From Erwinia endophytica (lineage in GTDB: Bacteria; Pseudomonadota; Gammaproteobacteria; Enterobacterales; Enterobacteriaceae): DNA of 64,000 bases. Of this stretch, positions 46,848-60,476 are shown one piece after another. Within the stretch, counting starts at the first letter, position 1, and each line of letters opens with the position of its first letter. A program made the position numbers and the translations under genes. The stretch covers positions 186,001 through 250,000 of the forward strand of contig NZ_RQVV01000053.1 of assembly GCF_009295515.1 (NCBI RefSeq), written 5' to 3'. The notes under the pieces were generated by a model. It was not told the DNA's origin and ran no database searches. It saw only the letters and a list, made by a program, of their open reading frames with translations.

Positions 46848-47345
46848 CTATTCAAGGATCCAGGTTGCAGTATCGTTGTTGCGACAGGCTTTACTCTGTC
46901 CACCAACGTCGACGCAAACTTTTTTGGCATTGGGATTTTTACGTACTCGCCGACGATCACGTTTCACCGTGTCATCATATTGAGAGGCGACTACGCCAGC
47001 TTTAGGCGACACGTAACCCAGTAATTGCTCCTGGTCCACGTCTGCTATTGCCAGCCAGTGGTTTTCCACCTCACCCAATACGGTAAACGGCTTGCCATTG
47101 TTCAGGTGACGAATTAATTTACCGCCAAAATCCGGCCGATTCATTACTGAAGCATTGTATAGCGCACGGTACGTTTCGTTGATCGGTGTAAAAGATTGCG
47201 GGGCTTGCACGGCATGACGATGTGTCAGCTGTATGCCATCCACTTCCGTTGTGACAAGAGTATCATCGGTAACTGGAGGAGGAGGGGCCTTACATCCTGC
47301 AAGGGTCATGACAGCCAACAGAGTTAACGCGACGCTTATTTTCAC
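46848..47345 (-). CDS. SH3-like lipoprotein at the head of the T6SS-type operon
   Basis: A 165-residue protein with a lipoprotein signal ending TLAGC (Cys18), a proline-rich start of the mature part, a bacterial SH3-like segment (GKPFTVLGEVENHWLAIADVDQEQLLGYVSPKAG) and a basic, Cys-containing tail. It is the first gene of the operon, 38 bases before tssL. It does not resemble TssJ to me, but is the only lipoprotein in the cluster and could be the outer-membrane anchor partner; this is inference. Confidence 0.65.
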   Translation of the reverse strand: MKISVALTLLAVMTLAGCKAPPPPVTDDTLVTTEVDGIQLTHRHAVQAPQSFTPINETYRALYNASVMNRPDFGGKLIRHLNNGKPFTVLGEVENHWLAIADVDQEQLLGYVSPKAGVVASQYDDTVKRDRRRVRKNPNAKKVCVDVGGQSKACRNNDTATWILE

Positions 47346-47645
47346 TTTGATCCTCGTGAATTTAATCAGTGAGTCTTATTGTCCATGAGAAAACCCACTC
47401 TTACGCAGCCGACCGCAGGAGAAATGCGGATTCTGCGCATAAAAATCATTCAATTTTACAGAAAGATAAATATAGCGTCAGTTTACATGACGCTTTTAAG
47501 AATGGGAACCATTGTGGCATGTGACTCAGCATGTTAATGACTGTCCGGAGTGTGGCAAAAGCGTTCACCGATGTTGGCAAGATAGTGTGGTCGATAACCA
47601 GCAAGTGAATATTGCTTTAGTCAAAAGGCGGTTCCTCTATCCTGA

Positions 47646-48197
47646 TTATTCATTGCCCAATCGACCAATCAGTCCGGCAGCCCCCAGCGTATGGCCTTTC
47701 AGTCGACTCAGCAGCTCATCTCGGGTCAGTCCTTGTTGCAGGTTGTTGACAGGTAAATCGGTGGCAATCAATGTAAAAATATAGTGATGTTGGCCACCGC
47801 CCTGTGGTGGGCACGGGCCATAATAGCGGGTGGTGCCGGGCGTATTTTTACCACCGGTATAGTCTTTCCCGTTGCTCAGTTCATTCTGTGCGAAACGGTT
47901 GCGCTGGGAGGGAATGTTGTAAGCCACCAAATGATTTACGCCGAGCCCTTTCGCGCCGGTCGGATCGACAATCGTCAGGGCAAAACTCTTTGTTCCTTCC
48001 GGTGGGTTATTCCAGCTTAAGGCGGGAGAAATATTCTCGCCCGTACAACTGGTATTCCCCTTTGCCGCACCGCCAAACTTTTTAGCCAGCACGCCATTGT
48101 CATTAAAATCAGGGGACGTGAGGGTGAAAACGGGGGCTGCGCTGACAGCAGAAGTGCTCAGTAACAGAGCACAAGACAGCAAAGTTTTCTTCATCAT
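47646..48197 (-). CDS. YbhB/YbcL-family (PEBP-like) exported protein
   Basis: A 183-residue protein with a signal peptide ending AVSA (residue 20) and the PEBP fold of the YbhB/YbcL family: TSPDFNDNGVLAKKFGG, NISPALSWNNPPEGTKSFALTIVDPTG, and YYGPCPPQGGGQHHYIFTLIAT, which carries the ligand-pocket His and Pro residues. These proteins bind phosphoryl-type ligands; exported versions are periplasmic with unknown ligand. Two start ATGs lie side by side (48197, 48194). Single gene, divergent from the autotransporter. Confidence 0.85.
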   Translation of the reverse strand: MMKKTLLSCALLLSTSAVSAAPVFTLTSPDFNDNGVLAKKFGGAAKGNTSCTGENISPALSWNNPPEGTKSFALTIVDPTGAKGLGVNHLVAYNIPSQRNRFAQNELSNGKDYTGGKNTPGTTRYYGPCPPQGGGQHHYIFTLIATDLPVNNLQQGLTRDELLSRLKGHTLGAAGLIGRLGNE

Positions 48198-48567
48198 CAG
48201 TAGGTTCCTGTTAGCAAAGATCAGGGCAAAGCATGAGTCATAATGACCCGATACGCCAGCGTGTTGTTACACCGGAAGGCAGCCCAAACATCACGGATGA
48301 CGGGGTGCCTCCCCCACGCCAAAAGTGTTAAGCTGGGTTTGTCTCAAATTTGTGAGCTATCTTACATTTATATACCCGAAACCATTCGGGTAGGACAAAA
48401 GTGCCAATATCATTTTGAATAGTGCCAGCGCAGGACTCAAAGGAACGAGGCCATCAGGCCGAATTATGCGGTCTGCCTCAGTAACGGAAACTGACAGTGC
48501 GCCTGCGACTTGTCGAATGACGAGGATGTAGCGAATGCCGATTTGTCAGTCGGTCATTAATGAGGTT
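48198..48567. other. Divergent region between the PEBP gene and the inverse autotransporter gene
   Basis: About 370 bases with no convincing gene other than the possible longer N-terminus of the autotransporter (ATG at 48535). A partial inverted repeat ATACCCGAAACCATTCGGGTA lies at about 48371-48391. Promoters for both flanking genes are expected here. Confidence 0.35.
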
Positions 48568-49989
48568 ATGAGAAGAGTTCATCCACTATCGCCACTTTTT
48601 TACGGCAGTCTGATGCTGTTAGCCGCTTCTGCACAGGCGCTGACGACGGACGCTGGCGTTTCAGATGCGCCTTTTGACGATCCAGCCCGTTTCACCAGTC
48701 AGTTGCCCAACCTTGGCAGCAGTAACGCAGAGTCCGATACCGCGACTGAAAAACGCCTGGCGGAAGCGGTTAAAAGTATTGGCGAAGCCAGTATGAACAG
48801 CGATGACGATAAATCCCTGGGTAAAAATGCGGGGCAGTGGGCCTTTAATCACTTCCGTGATGAAGCGGCTCGTCGGGTAGAAAGTGAGGGCAAAGATCTG
48901 CTTTCTCCCTATGGTTATGCCAACCTGTCACTGATGGTGGATAATCACGGTAATTTTGACGGTACGTCTGCTCAGTTACTTACACCGTGGCAGGACAATG
49001 GTCGTTACCTGACCTTTAGCCAGATCGGTATTTTGCATAGTGATTATGGCCTGGTCGGCAATGCTGGTCTGGGCCAGCGTTGGCTGGTAGGCGACTGGCG
49101 AGTCGGTTACAACGCGTTTGTTGATGAGTTGTTTGAATCGAATCGGCAGCGTGGGTCGCTGGGGGCTGAAGCCTGGAGTCATTTCCTGCGCTTTTCAGCT
49201 AACTATTATCAGCCATTTTCCGGCTGGAGTGACTATTCCGCCGATGCCCAGATGCGTATGGCGCGCGGCTATGATATCACCACCCAGGGGTATCTGCCGT
49301 TTTACCAGCAACTGGGCGTTTCGGTTAGCTATGAGCAGTATTACGGCGATAATGTCGATTTGTTCAACAATGGTACCTGGGACAATAATCCCTCTGCTAT
49401 TGAGCTGGGCGTTAGCTATACCCCCGTGCCATTGTTTACCCTGAGCGCCTCGCGGAAAACCGCGAATACTGGCGAAACCCAGAATCAGTTTGTACTGAAA
49501 ATGAATTACCGGCCAGGCGTGGCGTTGAGTAAACAGTTGTCGGCTGATAATGTCGCGGAGGCGCGTTCACTTAGCGGTAGCCGCTACGATGTGGTTAACC
49601 GCAATAACTCGCCGGTGATGGCGTTCCGTCAACATAAAACGCTGTCGGTGTTCCTTGCCACGCCGCCGTGGCAGGTGCAACCGGGTGAGACCTTGCCGCT
49701 TAAACTACAGATCCGCAACAGTAATCCCATCAAAGCGATCAGTTGGCAAGGGGATACGCAGGCGCTGAGCCTGACGTCTCCGTCAAATAAAACCGATACT
49801 CAGGGCTGGAGTATTATTATTCCGGCATGGAATAACTCGCCAAACGCCACGAATGAATATCGCCTGTCGGTGACGCTGGAAGACAGTAAACAGCAGCGTG
49901 CGACCTCAAACTGGATCACCCTGAAGCTGGTATCGCCGATGACGCTGCAAAATACCCCGGATAATCAATTCGATTTGATGGCTCCCTGA
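48568..49989 (+). CDS. ychO: Inverse autotransporter / invasin-like beta-barrel protein (YchO-like)
   Basis: A protein of about 473 residues. From the ATG at 48568 (GAGG upstream) the first 25 residues form a signal peptide ending AQA; an upstream ATG at 48535 is possible. The middle is an intimin/invasin-type 12-strand beta-barrel (SPYGYANLSLMVDNHGNFDG, WLVGDWRVGYNAFVDEL, LGAEAWSHFLRFSANYYQPF, GYDITTQGYLPFYQQLGVSVSYEQYYGD). A short Ig-like tail of about 90 residues follows rather than a long passenger. Length and layout match E. coli YchO. Probably sits in the outer membrane as a short adhesin. Confidence 0.8.
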   Translation: MRRVHPLSPLFYGSLMLLAASAQALTTDAGVSDAPFDDPARFTSQLPNLGSSNAESDTATEKRLAEAVKSIGEASMNSDDDKSLGKNAGQWAFNHFRDEAARRVESEGKDLLSPYGYANLSLMVDNHGNFDGTSAQLLTPWQDNGRYLTFSQIGILHSDYGLVGNAGLGQRWLVGDWRVGYNAFVDELFESNRQRGSLGAEAWSHFLRFSANYYQPFSGWSDYSADAQMRMARGYDITTQGYLPFYQQLGVSVSYEQYYGDNVDLFNNGTWDNNPSAIELGVSYTPVPLFTLSASRKTANTGETQNQFVLKMNYRPGVALSKQLSADNVAEARSLSGSRYDVVNRNNSPVMAFRQHKTLSVFLATPPWQVQPGETLPLKLQIRNSNPIKAISWQGDTQALSLTSPSNKTDTQGWSIIIPAWNNSPNATNEYRLSVTLEDSKQQRATSNWITLKLVSPMTLQNTPDNQFDLMAP

Positions 49990-50443
49990 CCGACAGGCTG
50001 AGCACATTACTGCCATTATCTCTTTCAGTCTCTCTTTTAGTCGCGAATGACCCGATACAATAGCGTCTACTGGTCTGACCTTGCCCCCGTTTTCTGCCTT
50101 TTTTCAGTGCGTCATGCGCCAGAAAGGTGCGGTAATTGCCTGGTTTTGTAGCCAAATTTCAGATGTGATCACAAAAGCATTATTTTGTTTCATCAATGCA
50201 TAACTCTGCTTTTTTTTATTCTGCAATCCAGCCTGCATGATGGGTTTATTCACTTTTTATGCACTTTAAGTGAATGGGGCTCATCATTAACTTATTGATA
50301 TTTATTAATAAAAAAAAATTTATGCAAATAAATGCTGGCTGGCATGAACCGTGCAATTTACAGTGGAGTTCAGATGAATCTTTTTATTAACATTTTTAAA
50401 ACTTATTGATTACCTGTCAGTGGGCAGGACTAACGAGGCCGTC
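49990..50443 (+). other. Intergenic region upstream of the ast operon
   Basis: About 450 bases, A+T rich between 50160 and 50400. Apart from the sigma-54 promoter at 50340-50355 no gene is seen. NtrC and ArgR sites are expected for this operon and the segment 50250-50280 contains TTTATTCACTTTTTATGCAC, weakly like ARG-box halves, but I cannot define them with confidence. Confidence 0.4.
50340..50355 (+). promoter_or_regulatory. Sigma-54 promoter of astCADBE
   Basis: TGGCATGAACCGTGCA matches the -24/-12 consensus TGGCAC-N5-TTGCA, with the essential GG and GC doublets correctly spaced, about 90 bases before astC. It closely resembles the nitrogen-regulated astC promoter of E. coli. Confidence 0.85.
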
Positions 50444-51660
50444 ATGCAACCAGAAGTTACTCGCCAGAATTTTGATCAGTGGATGGTCCCTACCTATGCC
50501 CCGGCCAGTTTTGTCCCCGTCAGGGCGGAAGGCTCCACATTATGGGATCAGCAGGGTAATCGCTATATCGATTTTGCTGGTGGCATCGCAGTGAATGCGT
50601 TGGGTCATGCTCACCCTGATTTGCAGCAGGCGTTACAGCAACAGGCGGCAAGGTTATGGCATACCGGTAACGGTTATACTAATGAACCGATCCTGCGTCT
50701 GGCGAAGCAACTGATTGATGCGACATTCGCCGATCGAGTTTTTTTCTGTAACTCTGGTGCGGAAGCTAACGAAGCCGCACTGAAGCTGGCTCGTAAAGCT
50801 GCCCACGATGTGGTCGGCGAACAGAAAAGCGGTATCGTGGCGTTTAAAAATGCCTTCCATGGACGTACGTTGTTTACCGTTTCGGCGGGTGGGCAACCGG
50901 CCTATTCGCAAGACTTTGCCCCCTTACCCGGTGGGATCCAGCACGCTGTTTATAACGATCTGGCATCTGCTGCCGCATTGATTAATGATCAAACCTGCGC
51001 GGTGATTGTGGAGCCGATCCTGGGAGAGGGCGGCGTGATCCCTGCGGAGCCGGCCTTTCTGCGTGGTTTGCGAGAACTGTGCGATAAGCATCAGGCGTTG
51101 CTGATTTTTGATGAGGTGCAAAGCGGCGTGGGCCGTACAGGATCTCTGTATGCTTATATGCACTATGGGGTGACGCCGGATGTGCTGACCAGCGCAAAAG
51201 CACTGGGCGGTGGCTTCCCGATTGGCGCTATGTTGACCACGGAAAAATGGGGCAGCGTACTGGGGCCTGGCACTCATGGCACCACTTACGGCGGTAATCC
51301 ACTGGCTGGCGCGGTGGGAGGGAAAGTTTTCTCGCTGATTAACCGCCCGGACATGTTAGCGGGCGTGGCGTTACGTCATCAGTGGTTTATGGATGGTCTG
51401 AACGACATTAACCAACGACTGCAGGTGTTCAGTGATATTCGCGGACTGGGGCTATTGATTGGCTGCGTGCTGAAGGAAGATTACAGCGGCAAGGCGAAAT
51501 GGTTTAACCAGGCGGCGGCCCGCGAAGGTCTGATGATATTGATTGCCGGCGCCAGCGTGGTGCGTTTTGCGCCGTCGTTGATAATCAGTGAGCAGGAAGT
51601 GAAAGAGGGGCTGGTTCGTTTTGAAAAAGCGTGCCGGGCGGTGATGCGCGGGAGCGGATT

Positions 51661-51664
<4 letters not shown>
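50444..51664 (+). CDS. astC: Succinylornithine transaminase
   Basis: A 406-residue class III PLP aminotransferase of the arginine succinyltransferase (AST) pathway, converting succinylornithine to succinylglutamate semialdehyde. The start at 50444 matches the family N-terminus ([15 protein letters not shown]); PLP residues include [12 protein letters not shown] and Lys252 in [12 protein letters not shown]. First gene of the operon, 90 bases after the sigma-54 promoter, and its stop overlaps astA as ATGA. ArgD is the close paralogue but operon context settles the call. Confidence 0.97.
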
Positions 51665-55486
<3,822 letters not shown>

Positions 55487-55571
55487 ACACGGGATCCAAT
55501 ACGTGTTGTGTTACCCTGTGACGTACCTTGTGGTATTGAGGTCAAGCCGACATTCATAACAAGGAGAATCC

Positions 55572-56570
55572 ATGCAGGATTTCTTGAATCAAACTCTTTC
55601 CGGAAAGCCGCCAGCGCAGTTTTCAGGCCACAATGAGCACCTGAGCTGGCAGTGGCTGGATGAAGGGATCCTTGAAATGACCCCGCTTAACGCGTCATCA
55701 CTGGCGCTGGTTATCTCCGCAGGCATTCACGGTAATGAAACGGCACCGGTTGAAATACTGAACGCGTTGATCAACGCATTATTAGCCGGGGAGCGTCCGT
55801 TACGTTCCCGGTTACTGGTGATCCTCGGTAACCCGCAGGCTTTGCGCGAAAATAAGCGCTATCTTCGTTATGACGCCAACCGATTATTTGGTGGACGCTG
55901 GCAGCAATATGAAGACTCACCGGAAGCACGACGGGCGTGGCGGCTGGAACAGGCGCTGGAAACGTTCTGGCAGGTGGGCAACCGTGACGAAGTCCGCTGG
56001 CATCTGGATTTACATACCGCTATTCGTGGATCCTGGCATAGTCGATTCGGCGTGATGCCGCTGCGCGAAACCCCCTGGCCGGAAGATTTTCTTCACTGGC
56101 TGGCCGCTGCCGGCCTGGATGCGTTGGTCTTTCATCGTGCGCCGGGCGGCACGTTTACCCATTACAGTGCCCAACATTTTAGTGCAGCCAGTTGTACATT
56201 GGAACTGGGTAAGGCGCGGCCGTTGGGTTGCAATGACCTGGAGCAGTTTACTGCGGTGCGTGATGCGCTGGCGGCTGTATTGTCAGGCGAAGTGCTGTCT
56301 GAACCTGCCGCTCAGCCGGTGCGTTACCGGGTCTCGCAGCAGATTACTCGTCTGTCGGAAGCGTTCAGATTGCATATGAGTCATCGCACGCTCAATTTTA
56401 CCGCTTTTCCACAGGGGACCTTGTTGGCGGAAGACGGGGAAAAACGTTACTACGTGCAGCAGGCGAGGGAGTACATTCTGTTTCCTAATCCTGATGTTGC
56501 TTTGGGGCAACGCGCGGGACTCATGTTGGTGGAAGATAATGTCCATAATGAGGCGACCGGTACGGGCTGA
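55572..56570 (+). CDS. astE: Succinylglutamate desuccinylase
   Basis: A 332-residue zinc hydrolase giving glutamate and succinate, the last AST step. Zinc ligands lie in [13 protein letters not shown] and [14 protein letters not shown] precedes the ATG. Last gene of the ast operon. In E. coli spy also follows astE. Confidence 0.97.
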   Translation: MQDFLNQTLSGKPPAQFSGHNEHLSWQWLDEGILEMTPLNASSLALVISAGIHGNETAPVEILNALINALLAGERPLRSRLLVILGNPQALRENKRYLRYDANRLFGGRWQQYEDSPEARRAWRLEQALETFWQVGNRDEVRWHLDLHTAIRGSWHSRFGVMPLRETPWPEDFLHWLAAAGLDALVFHRAPGGTFTHYSAQHFSAASCTLELGKARPLGCNDLEQFTAVRDALAAVLSGEVLSEPAAQPVRYRVSQQITRLSEAFRLHMSHRTLNFTAFPQGTLLAEDGEKRYYVQQAREYILFPNPDVALGQRAGLMLVEDNVHNEATGTG

Positions 56571-56950
56571 TTCTGCCGGGTGGTCGGGTCGTGAGATGTT
56601 TATTTTGCCATCATCAATATTTTCAGCCGTTATTATTTGGGGTAATCTGTCAGAATGGTTTATTACCCGCCAGAAAATCTGTTGGATGTTTACTCTATCT
56701 TTCCGGAATCTTATCGAGTATATTACATTGCATCGTCGTTTTTGTATTAATCGTTTTAAATTCATATCCTTTTGCAATTTTTCACTATAATCTTCCCATT
56801 CTCTCCATGATTGCCGTGTTTTTGTCTTTTATGCTTTCAGGGATTTACTCAGTCTCTGAGTACTTGACGTTTCGTCGCATAAACTTATTTACGACTTTGC
56901 GACAAAGAGTCGCTAGTGAGCAAAATAAGTTTCAATTCAAGGATAATATT
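56571..56950 (+). other. Upstream region of spy
   Basis: About 380 bases after astE with no independent gene; the frame running from 56591 into spy has no ribosome-binding site and is probably incidental. It contains a BaeR-like box (listed separately) and A+T-rich sequence suited to a stress promoter. Confidence 0.45.
56802..56815 (+). promoter_or_regulatory. BaeR-box-like element upstream of spy
   Basis: TCTCCATGATTGCC differs at one base from the core of the BaeR consensus TCTCCATDATTGGC. It lies about 136 bases before the spy ATG, and spy is a known target of the BaeSR and Cpx envelope stress systems. A clear CpxR pair (GTAAA-N5-GTAAA) was not found. Confidence 0.5.
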
Positions 56951-57442
56951 ATGCGTAAATTAACTTCTCTTGTTGTTGCTATGACTCTGGCCATGGGGGC
57001 GGCAAATATCGTTCACGCCGCCGATAACATCACGCCGCCGCCAGCCGGTAAAGACAAAGCCATGATGCATAAGCCACCGCATCACCCAGGTCCGTTTGCC
57101 ATGTTTGAAGGTCTGAAGCTGACTGAGGCGCAGAAACAGCAGATGCATGCGATCATGAAAGACGCTCACAAAGACATGAAACGCCCTTCTCCGGAAGAGC
57201 GCCGTGCATTGCATGACATTATCGCTTCTGATGCCTTCGACCAGACGAAAGCCGAAGCGCAGGCCAGCCAGATAGCGGCAGACAGCAAGGACCGTACACT
57301 TAACATGCTGGAAACGCAGAACAAAATGTACAATGTCCTGACGCCTGAGCAGAAGAAGCAATTCAATCAGAATTTTGAAAAACATTTGACCGAAAAGCCG
57401 CAGCATGAAGGTAAAATGCCACCTCCTCCTGCAGAAGACTAA
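56951..57442 (+). CDS. spy: Periplasmic chaperone Spy
   Basis: A 163-residue protein starting at the ATG with AAGGAT upstream. The signal peptide ends HAAD (about residue 23). The mature protein is helical and highly charged, with two LTxxQ motifs (LTEAQKQQM and LTPEQKKQF) typical of the Spy/CpxP family. Spy is an ATP-independent chaperone induced by envelope stress. The C-terminus is proline rich. Synteny with astE and nadE agrees with E. coli. Confidence 0.93.
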   Translation: MRKLTSLVVAMTLAMGAANIVHAADNITPPPAGKDKAMMHKPPHHPGPFAMFEGLKLTEAQKQQMHAIMKDAHKDMKRPSPEERRALHDIIASDAFDQTKAEAQASQIAADSKDRTLNMLETQNKMYNVLTPEQKKQFNQNFEKHLTEKPQHEGKMPPPPAED

Positions 57443-57467
57443 CCGTTCGCTGTCAGACTGAATTGAG

Positions 57468-57511
57468 ACCGCCGATGTTGTTCACCTGTTGTGGACAGCC
57501 TCGGCGGTTTT
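57468..57511 (+). terminator. Terminator after spy
   Basis: ACCGCCGA (57468-57475) pairs with TCGGCGGT (57501-57508), followed by a short T-run, with a partly paired inner loop. It separates the convergent spy and nadE genes. Confidence 0.7.
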
Positions 57512-57541
57512 ATTTATGGTGCCGGTTACTATTGGGGCGGG

Positions 57542-58369
57542 CTATTTTTTCCAGAAATCGTCGAAGACGGTAATCGGTGGTCGGCGTTTGTGTTCCGTTT
57601 TCAGATACCAGCCCTCAATAATTGTACTGGCCTTGGCATCAATGGTCTGGCCTTCGAGATAGCGGTCGATCATCTCATAAGTCACCCCCAAGGCCACTTC
57701 ATCCTGTAATCCAGGGCGGTCATCCTCCAGATCGGCTGTGGGGTGTTTGAGGTATAAATGCTCAGGGCAACCCAGTTCTTTCAACAGTTTTTTACCCTGG
57801 CCTTTATTCAGGCGAAAGATTGGGTTGATATCAGTGCCGCCATCACCGTATTTAGTGAAGAAGCCGGTTACCGCCTCAGCCGCATGATCGGTTCCCACCA
57901 CCACACCAGCCGTCATCCCCGCAATGCTGTACTGGGCCTTCATGCGTTCACGCGCTTTTTCATTGCCGCGGATATAGTCTGACAGGATGATGCCTGCGTC
58001 ACGCAACGCCTTCTCACTGGCGAGCACCGCTTCTTTGATATTAACGGTCAGCACGCGATCCGGCTTAATAAAATCAATCGCGTCCTGGCAATCCTGCTCG
58101 TCAGCTTGCACACCATAGGGCAGGCGTACGGCGATAAACTGTAGGCTTTGGTCACCGGTCTCGCTACGCAGTTCGCTGATGGCCATCTGGCTCAGCTTAC
58201 CGGTCAGGGTCGAGTCCTGGCCGCCGCTGAGGCCAAGCACCAGCGTTTTGATAAACGGGTAGGTTTTCAGATAGGCTTTGAGAAACGCAACGCTGGTCTG
58301 AATTTCCTGCTTCACGTCAATGGTGGGTTTCACACCCAGCGCTTTGATAATTTCCTGTTGCAGAGCCAT
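57542..58369 (-). CDS. nadE: NH3-dependent NAD+ synthetase
   Basis: A 275-residue enzyme, the same length as E. coli NadE, amidating deamido-NAD with ammonia. The PP-loop SGGQDS (48-53) for [19 protein letters not shown], and [26 protein letters not shown] are conserved. It stands alone between spy and a drug efflux gene. Confidence 0.98.
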   Translation of the reverse strand: MALQQEIIKALGVKPTIDVKQEIQTSVAFLKAYLKTYPFIKTLVLGLSGGQDSTLTGKLSQMAISELRSETGDQSLQFIAVRLPYGVQADEQDCQDAIDFIKPDRVLTVNIKEAVLASEKALRDAGIILSDYIRGNEKARERMKAQYSIAGMTAGVVVGTDHAAEAVTGFFTKYGDGGTDINPIFRLNKGQGKKLLKELGCPEHLYLKHPTADLEDDRPGLQDEVALGVTYEMIDRYLEGQTIDAKASTIIEGWYLKTEHKRRPPITVFDDFWKK

Positions 58370-58492
58370 TTACCTCTCCTCAGATTCAGTGCCTGCCCGG
58401 ACAGGGCAATGGCGAAAACATCTGCTGTAAAACTAACTCGCCAGGCGTGAAACAACAAGATTCAATGTTGCTGATTGCACGCCCTTTACTGA

Positions 58493-59686
58493 TTAATCAG
58501 TCGCTTTCGGTTTTTTTGTCAGCAGGATAAACATGGTGATTGCCAGCAAATAGCAACCGAAGATCGTTGTGGCCATGGTCAGTACCGAGGTGCCGCCAAT
58601 CCCGGTGATCGGCACTGAAATTCCGCCCAGTGTAAACATGGACACGCCCAGCACCGCAGACGCGCTTCCCGCCCGTTGCCCCTGGCTTTGCATCGCCAGT
58701 GATGCCGCCACCACGCCAACCGCACCATTACTGGCTACACTGAAGAACAGCGTCACCAGCACCAACGATAGTTCAGAATGACTCAGTCCGGCGATTAACA
58801 GGCTGGCTGACGAAATAAACGCCAGGGTCAGCGCGCCCTTCAGTACGCGGTACTCACCCCATACCGAACTGAGTCGCGCACTGGTTTGCGAGGCAATAAT
58901 CAGACCGAGGCCGTTAGCCGCGAAGCAGAAGCTGAAAGCCTGCGGGGAAAGGCCATAAATCTGTTGTAGTACAAACGGCGAGGCCCCGATATAGGCGAAC
59001 ATGCCCGACATCATAAAGCCCTGTGTCAGGCAGAAGCCCATAAATGGCCGGTATTTTACCACCTGGCCGAGGGTGGCCCATGCGGAAAAAATACTGCCCT
59101 GACTGCGTCGCTCAGCAGGGAGCGTCTCATGCAATTTCATCTTCGCCAGAACAAACAGCAGTGCGGCGATGGCGGCGATAACCACAAACAGTCCGCGCCA
59201 ATTGAACAGGGCCATCAGCACACCGCCCATTACCGGGGCGGCAATCGGTGCCAGGCCGTTCACCAGCATCAACAACGCAAAGAAGCGGGTCAAATCATGG
59301 CCACTGTACATATCGCGTGCGATAGCGCGTGACAGTACCGCACCGCCAGCGCCGGATAATCCTTCGAACAGGCGGGCGAGTAGCAACTGATGGATATTCT
59401 GCGCCAGTGCGCAACCAACGGAGGCGATCAGTAACAGAACCAGTGAGATCAGCAACGGACGGATACGGCCATACTTGTCACTCATTGGCCCGAAAATCAA
59501 CTGGCCGCCGCCGAGGCCAATCAGACCAGCAGTCAGACTAAGCTGAGCAGTAGCGGTGGGAACGTTAAGGTCTTTGGCCAGATCTGGCAGCGCCGGGAGA
59601 TAAAGATCGGTGCAAAGCGGCCCGAGTGCGGCCAGCAGGCCGAGTGTAATGGCATAGCCAAGACGATGGTGATGAGCAGGCGTCAT
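58493..59686 (-). CDS. Bcr/CflA-family MFS multidrug efflux transporter
   Basis: A 397-residue protein with 12 TM helices. The N-terminal LGLLAALGPLCTDLYLPALPDLAKDL (motif of the Bcr/CflA group), GPMSDKYGRIRPL (MFS loop 2-3) and RLFEGLSGAGGAVLSRAIARDMY identify the 12-TM drug:H+ antiporter family. The start overlaps the stop of a TetR regulator gene by four bases, so both form one autoregulated operon. The drug range is unknown. Confidence 0.88.
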   Translation of the reverse strand: MTPAHHHRLGYAITLGLLAALGPLCTDLYLPALPDLAKDLNVPTATAQLSLTAGLIGLGGGQLIFGPMSDKYGRIRPLLISLVLLLIASVGCALAQNIHQLLLARLFEGLSGAGGAVLSRAIARDMYSGHDLTRFFALLMLVNGLAPIAAPVMGGVLMALFNWRGLFVVIAAIAALLFVLAKMKLHETLPAERRSQGSIFSAWATLGQVVKYRPFMGFCLTQGFMMSGMFAYIGASPFVLQQIYGLSPQAFSFCFAANGLGLIIASQTSARLSSVWGEYRVLKGALTLAFISSASLLIAGLSHSELSLVLVTLFFSVASNGAVGVVAASLAMQSQGQRAGSASAVLGVSMFTLGGISVPITGIGGTSVLTMATTIFGCYLLAITMFILLTKKPKATD

Positions 59687-60264
59687 TTTTCCTCTGTTTT
59701 AAAAAGGAGATCATTGAATTGTTGATAGAGGGCACACAGGCGTTCCGCTGATGCTTTTTGCGGCGTCAGACGTCGCCATGATGTGCCTTCCGTGAGTACC
59801 GCCAGTACTTCCACGCAGGCACGGATATGCTCATCACTTAATTGTGGATACGCGCGTTTAAAATTTGAACAAGCGTGGGTGAACATACGGTTATCGGCCT
59901 CAATCATCATCGCCGCAACCACTGGGTTACGGGTCGCTTCGGCGGCCACTTCCATCATTAGCGCTTCGTCATCCTCGTTTAGCGCGAGTCGCCAGGCCAG
60001 CATCTCTGACATATTAATCGCAGCGGTCTTTTCCATATGTGCCAGACGGGCATCAATGATGCGTTTAACGATCTCTTCGATAATCGCATCTTTATTGGTG
60101 AAATAACGGTAGATTTGGCCAACGCTGAGCCGGGCTTCAGCCGCCAGTTGCGCCATACTGGCTCCGTGAAAGCCTTCCTTGCGAAAGCAGCGACGACCCG
60201 CTGCAATGATCTCATCCTGACGCAGGCGATGACGGGCATCGCGGGCTTCATTTGGCGCGCTCAT
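59683..60264 (-). CDS. TetR-family repressor of the efflux pump
   Basis: A 193-residue regulator with an N-terminal helix-turn-helix (FHGASMAQLAAEARLSVGQIYRYFTNKDAII, about residues 33-63) of the TetR family and a divergent ligand domain. It is first in the operon with the efflux gene (ATGA overlap) and has a perfect palindrome about 70 bases upstream, so it probably represses its own operon until a drug binds. Confidence 0.88.
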   Translation of the reverse strand: MSAPNEARDARHRLRQDEIIAAGRRCFRKEGFHGASMAQLAAEARLSVGQIYRYFTNKDAIIEEIVKRIIDARLAHMEKTAAINMSEMLAWRLALNEDDEALMMEVAAEATRNPVVAAMMIEADNRMFTHACSNFKRAYPQLSDEHIRACVEVLAVLTEGTSWRRLTPQKASAERLCALYQQFNDLLFKTEEK

Positions 60265-60334
60265 GGTTACCTCACGCTTGTACTGTATTCGCCATCAGGA
60301 CATCGTGTGCGCATGCCCATGCCCTAAACTGAGA

Positions 60335-60350
60335 GAGAATGTTCATTCTC
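60335..60350. promoter_or_regulatory. Palindromic operator for the TetR-type repressor
   Basis: GAGAATG-TT-CATTCTC is a perfect 16-bp palindrome, of the size and type bound by TetR-family proteins. It lies about 70 bases before the regulator start and 125 bases before osmE. Confidence 0.65.
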
Positions 60351-60476
60351 AAATGATGTTATTATAACGGAGTCACCCATGTTCCTGTAGGGGATTTTAT
60401 ACGTCATAAAGTTGATTAATCTACCTTTATGCTTCAGGCTTACAAAGATATGGATAACAATGAGAGGAATAAAAAT

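Noticed and set aside
56591-56950. N-terminal extension of spy by 120 codons
   Set aside because: The extension is hydrophobic, unlike the family, crosses the BaeR-like box, and the ATG at 56951 with AAGGAT and a proper signal peptide explains the gene.
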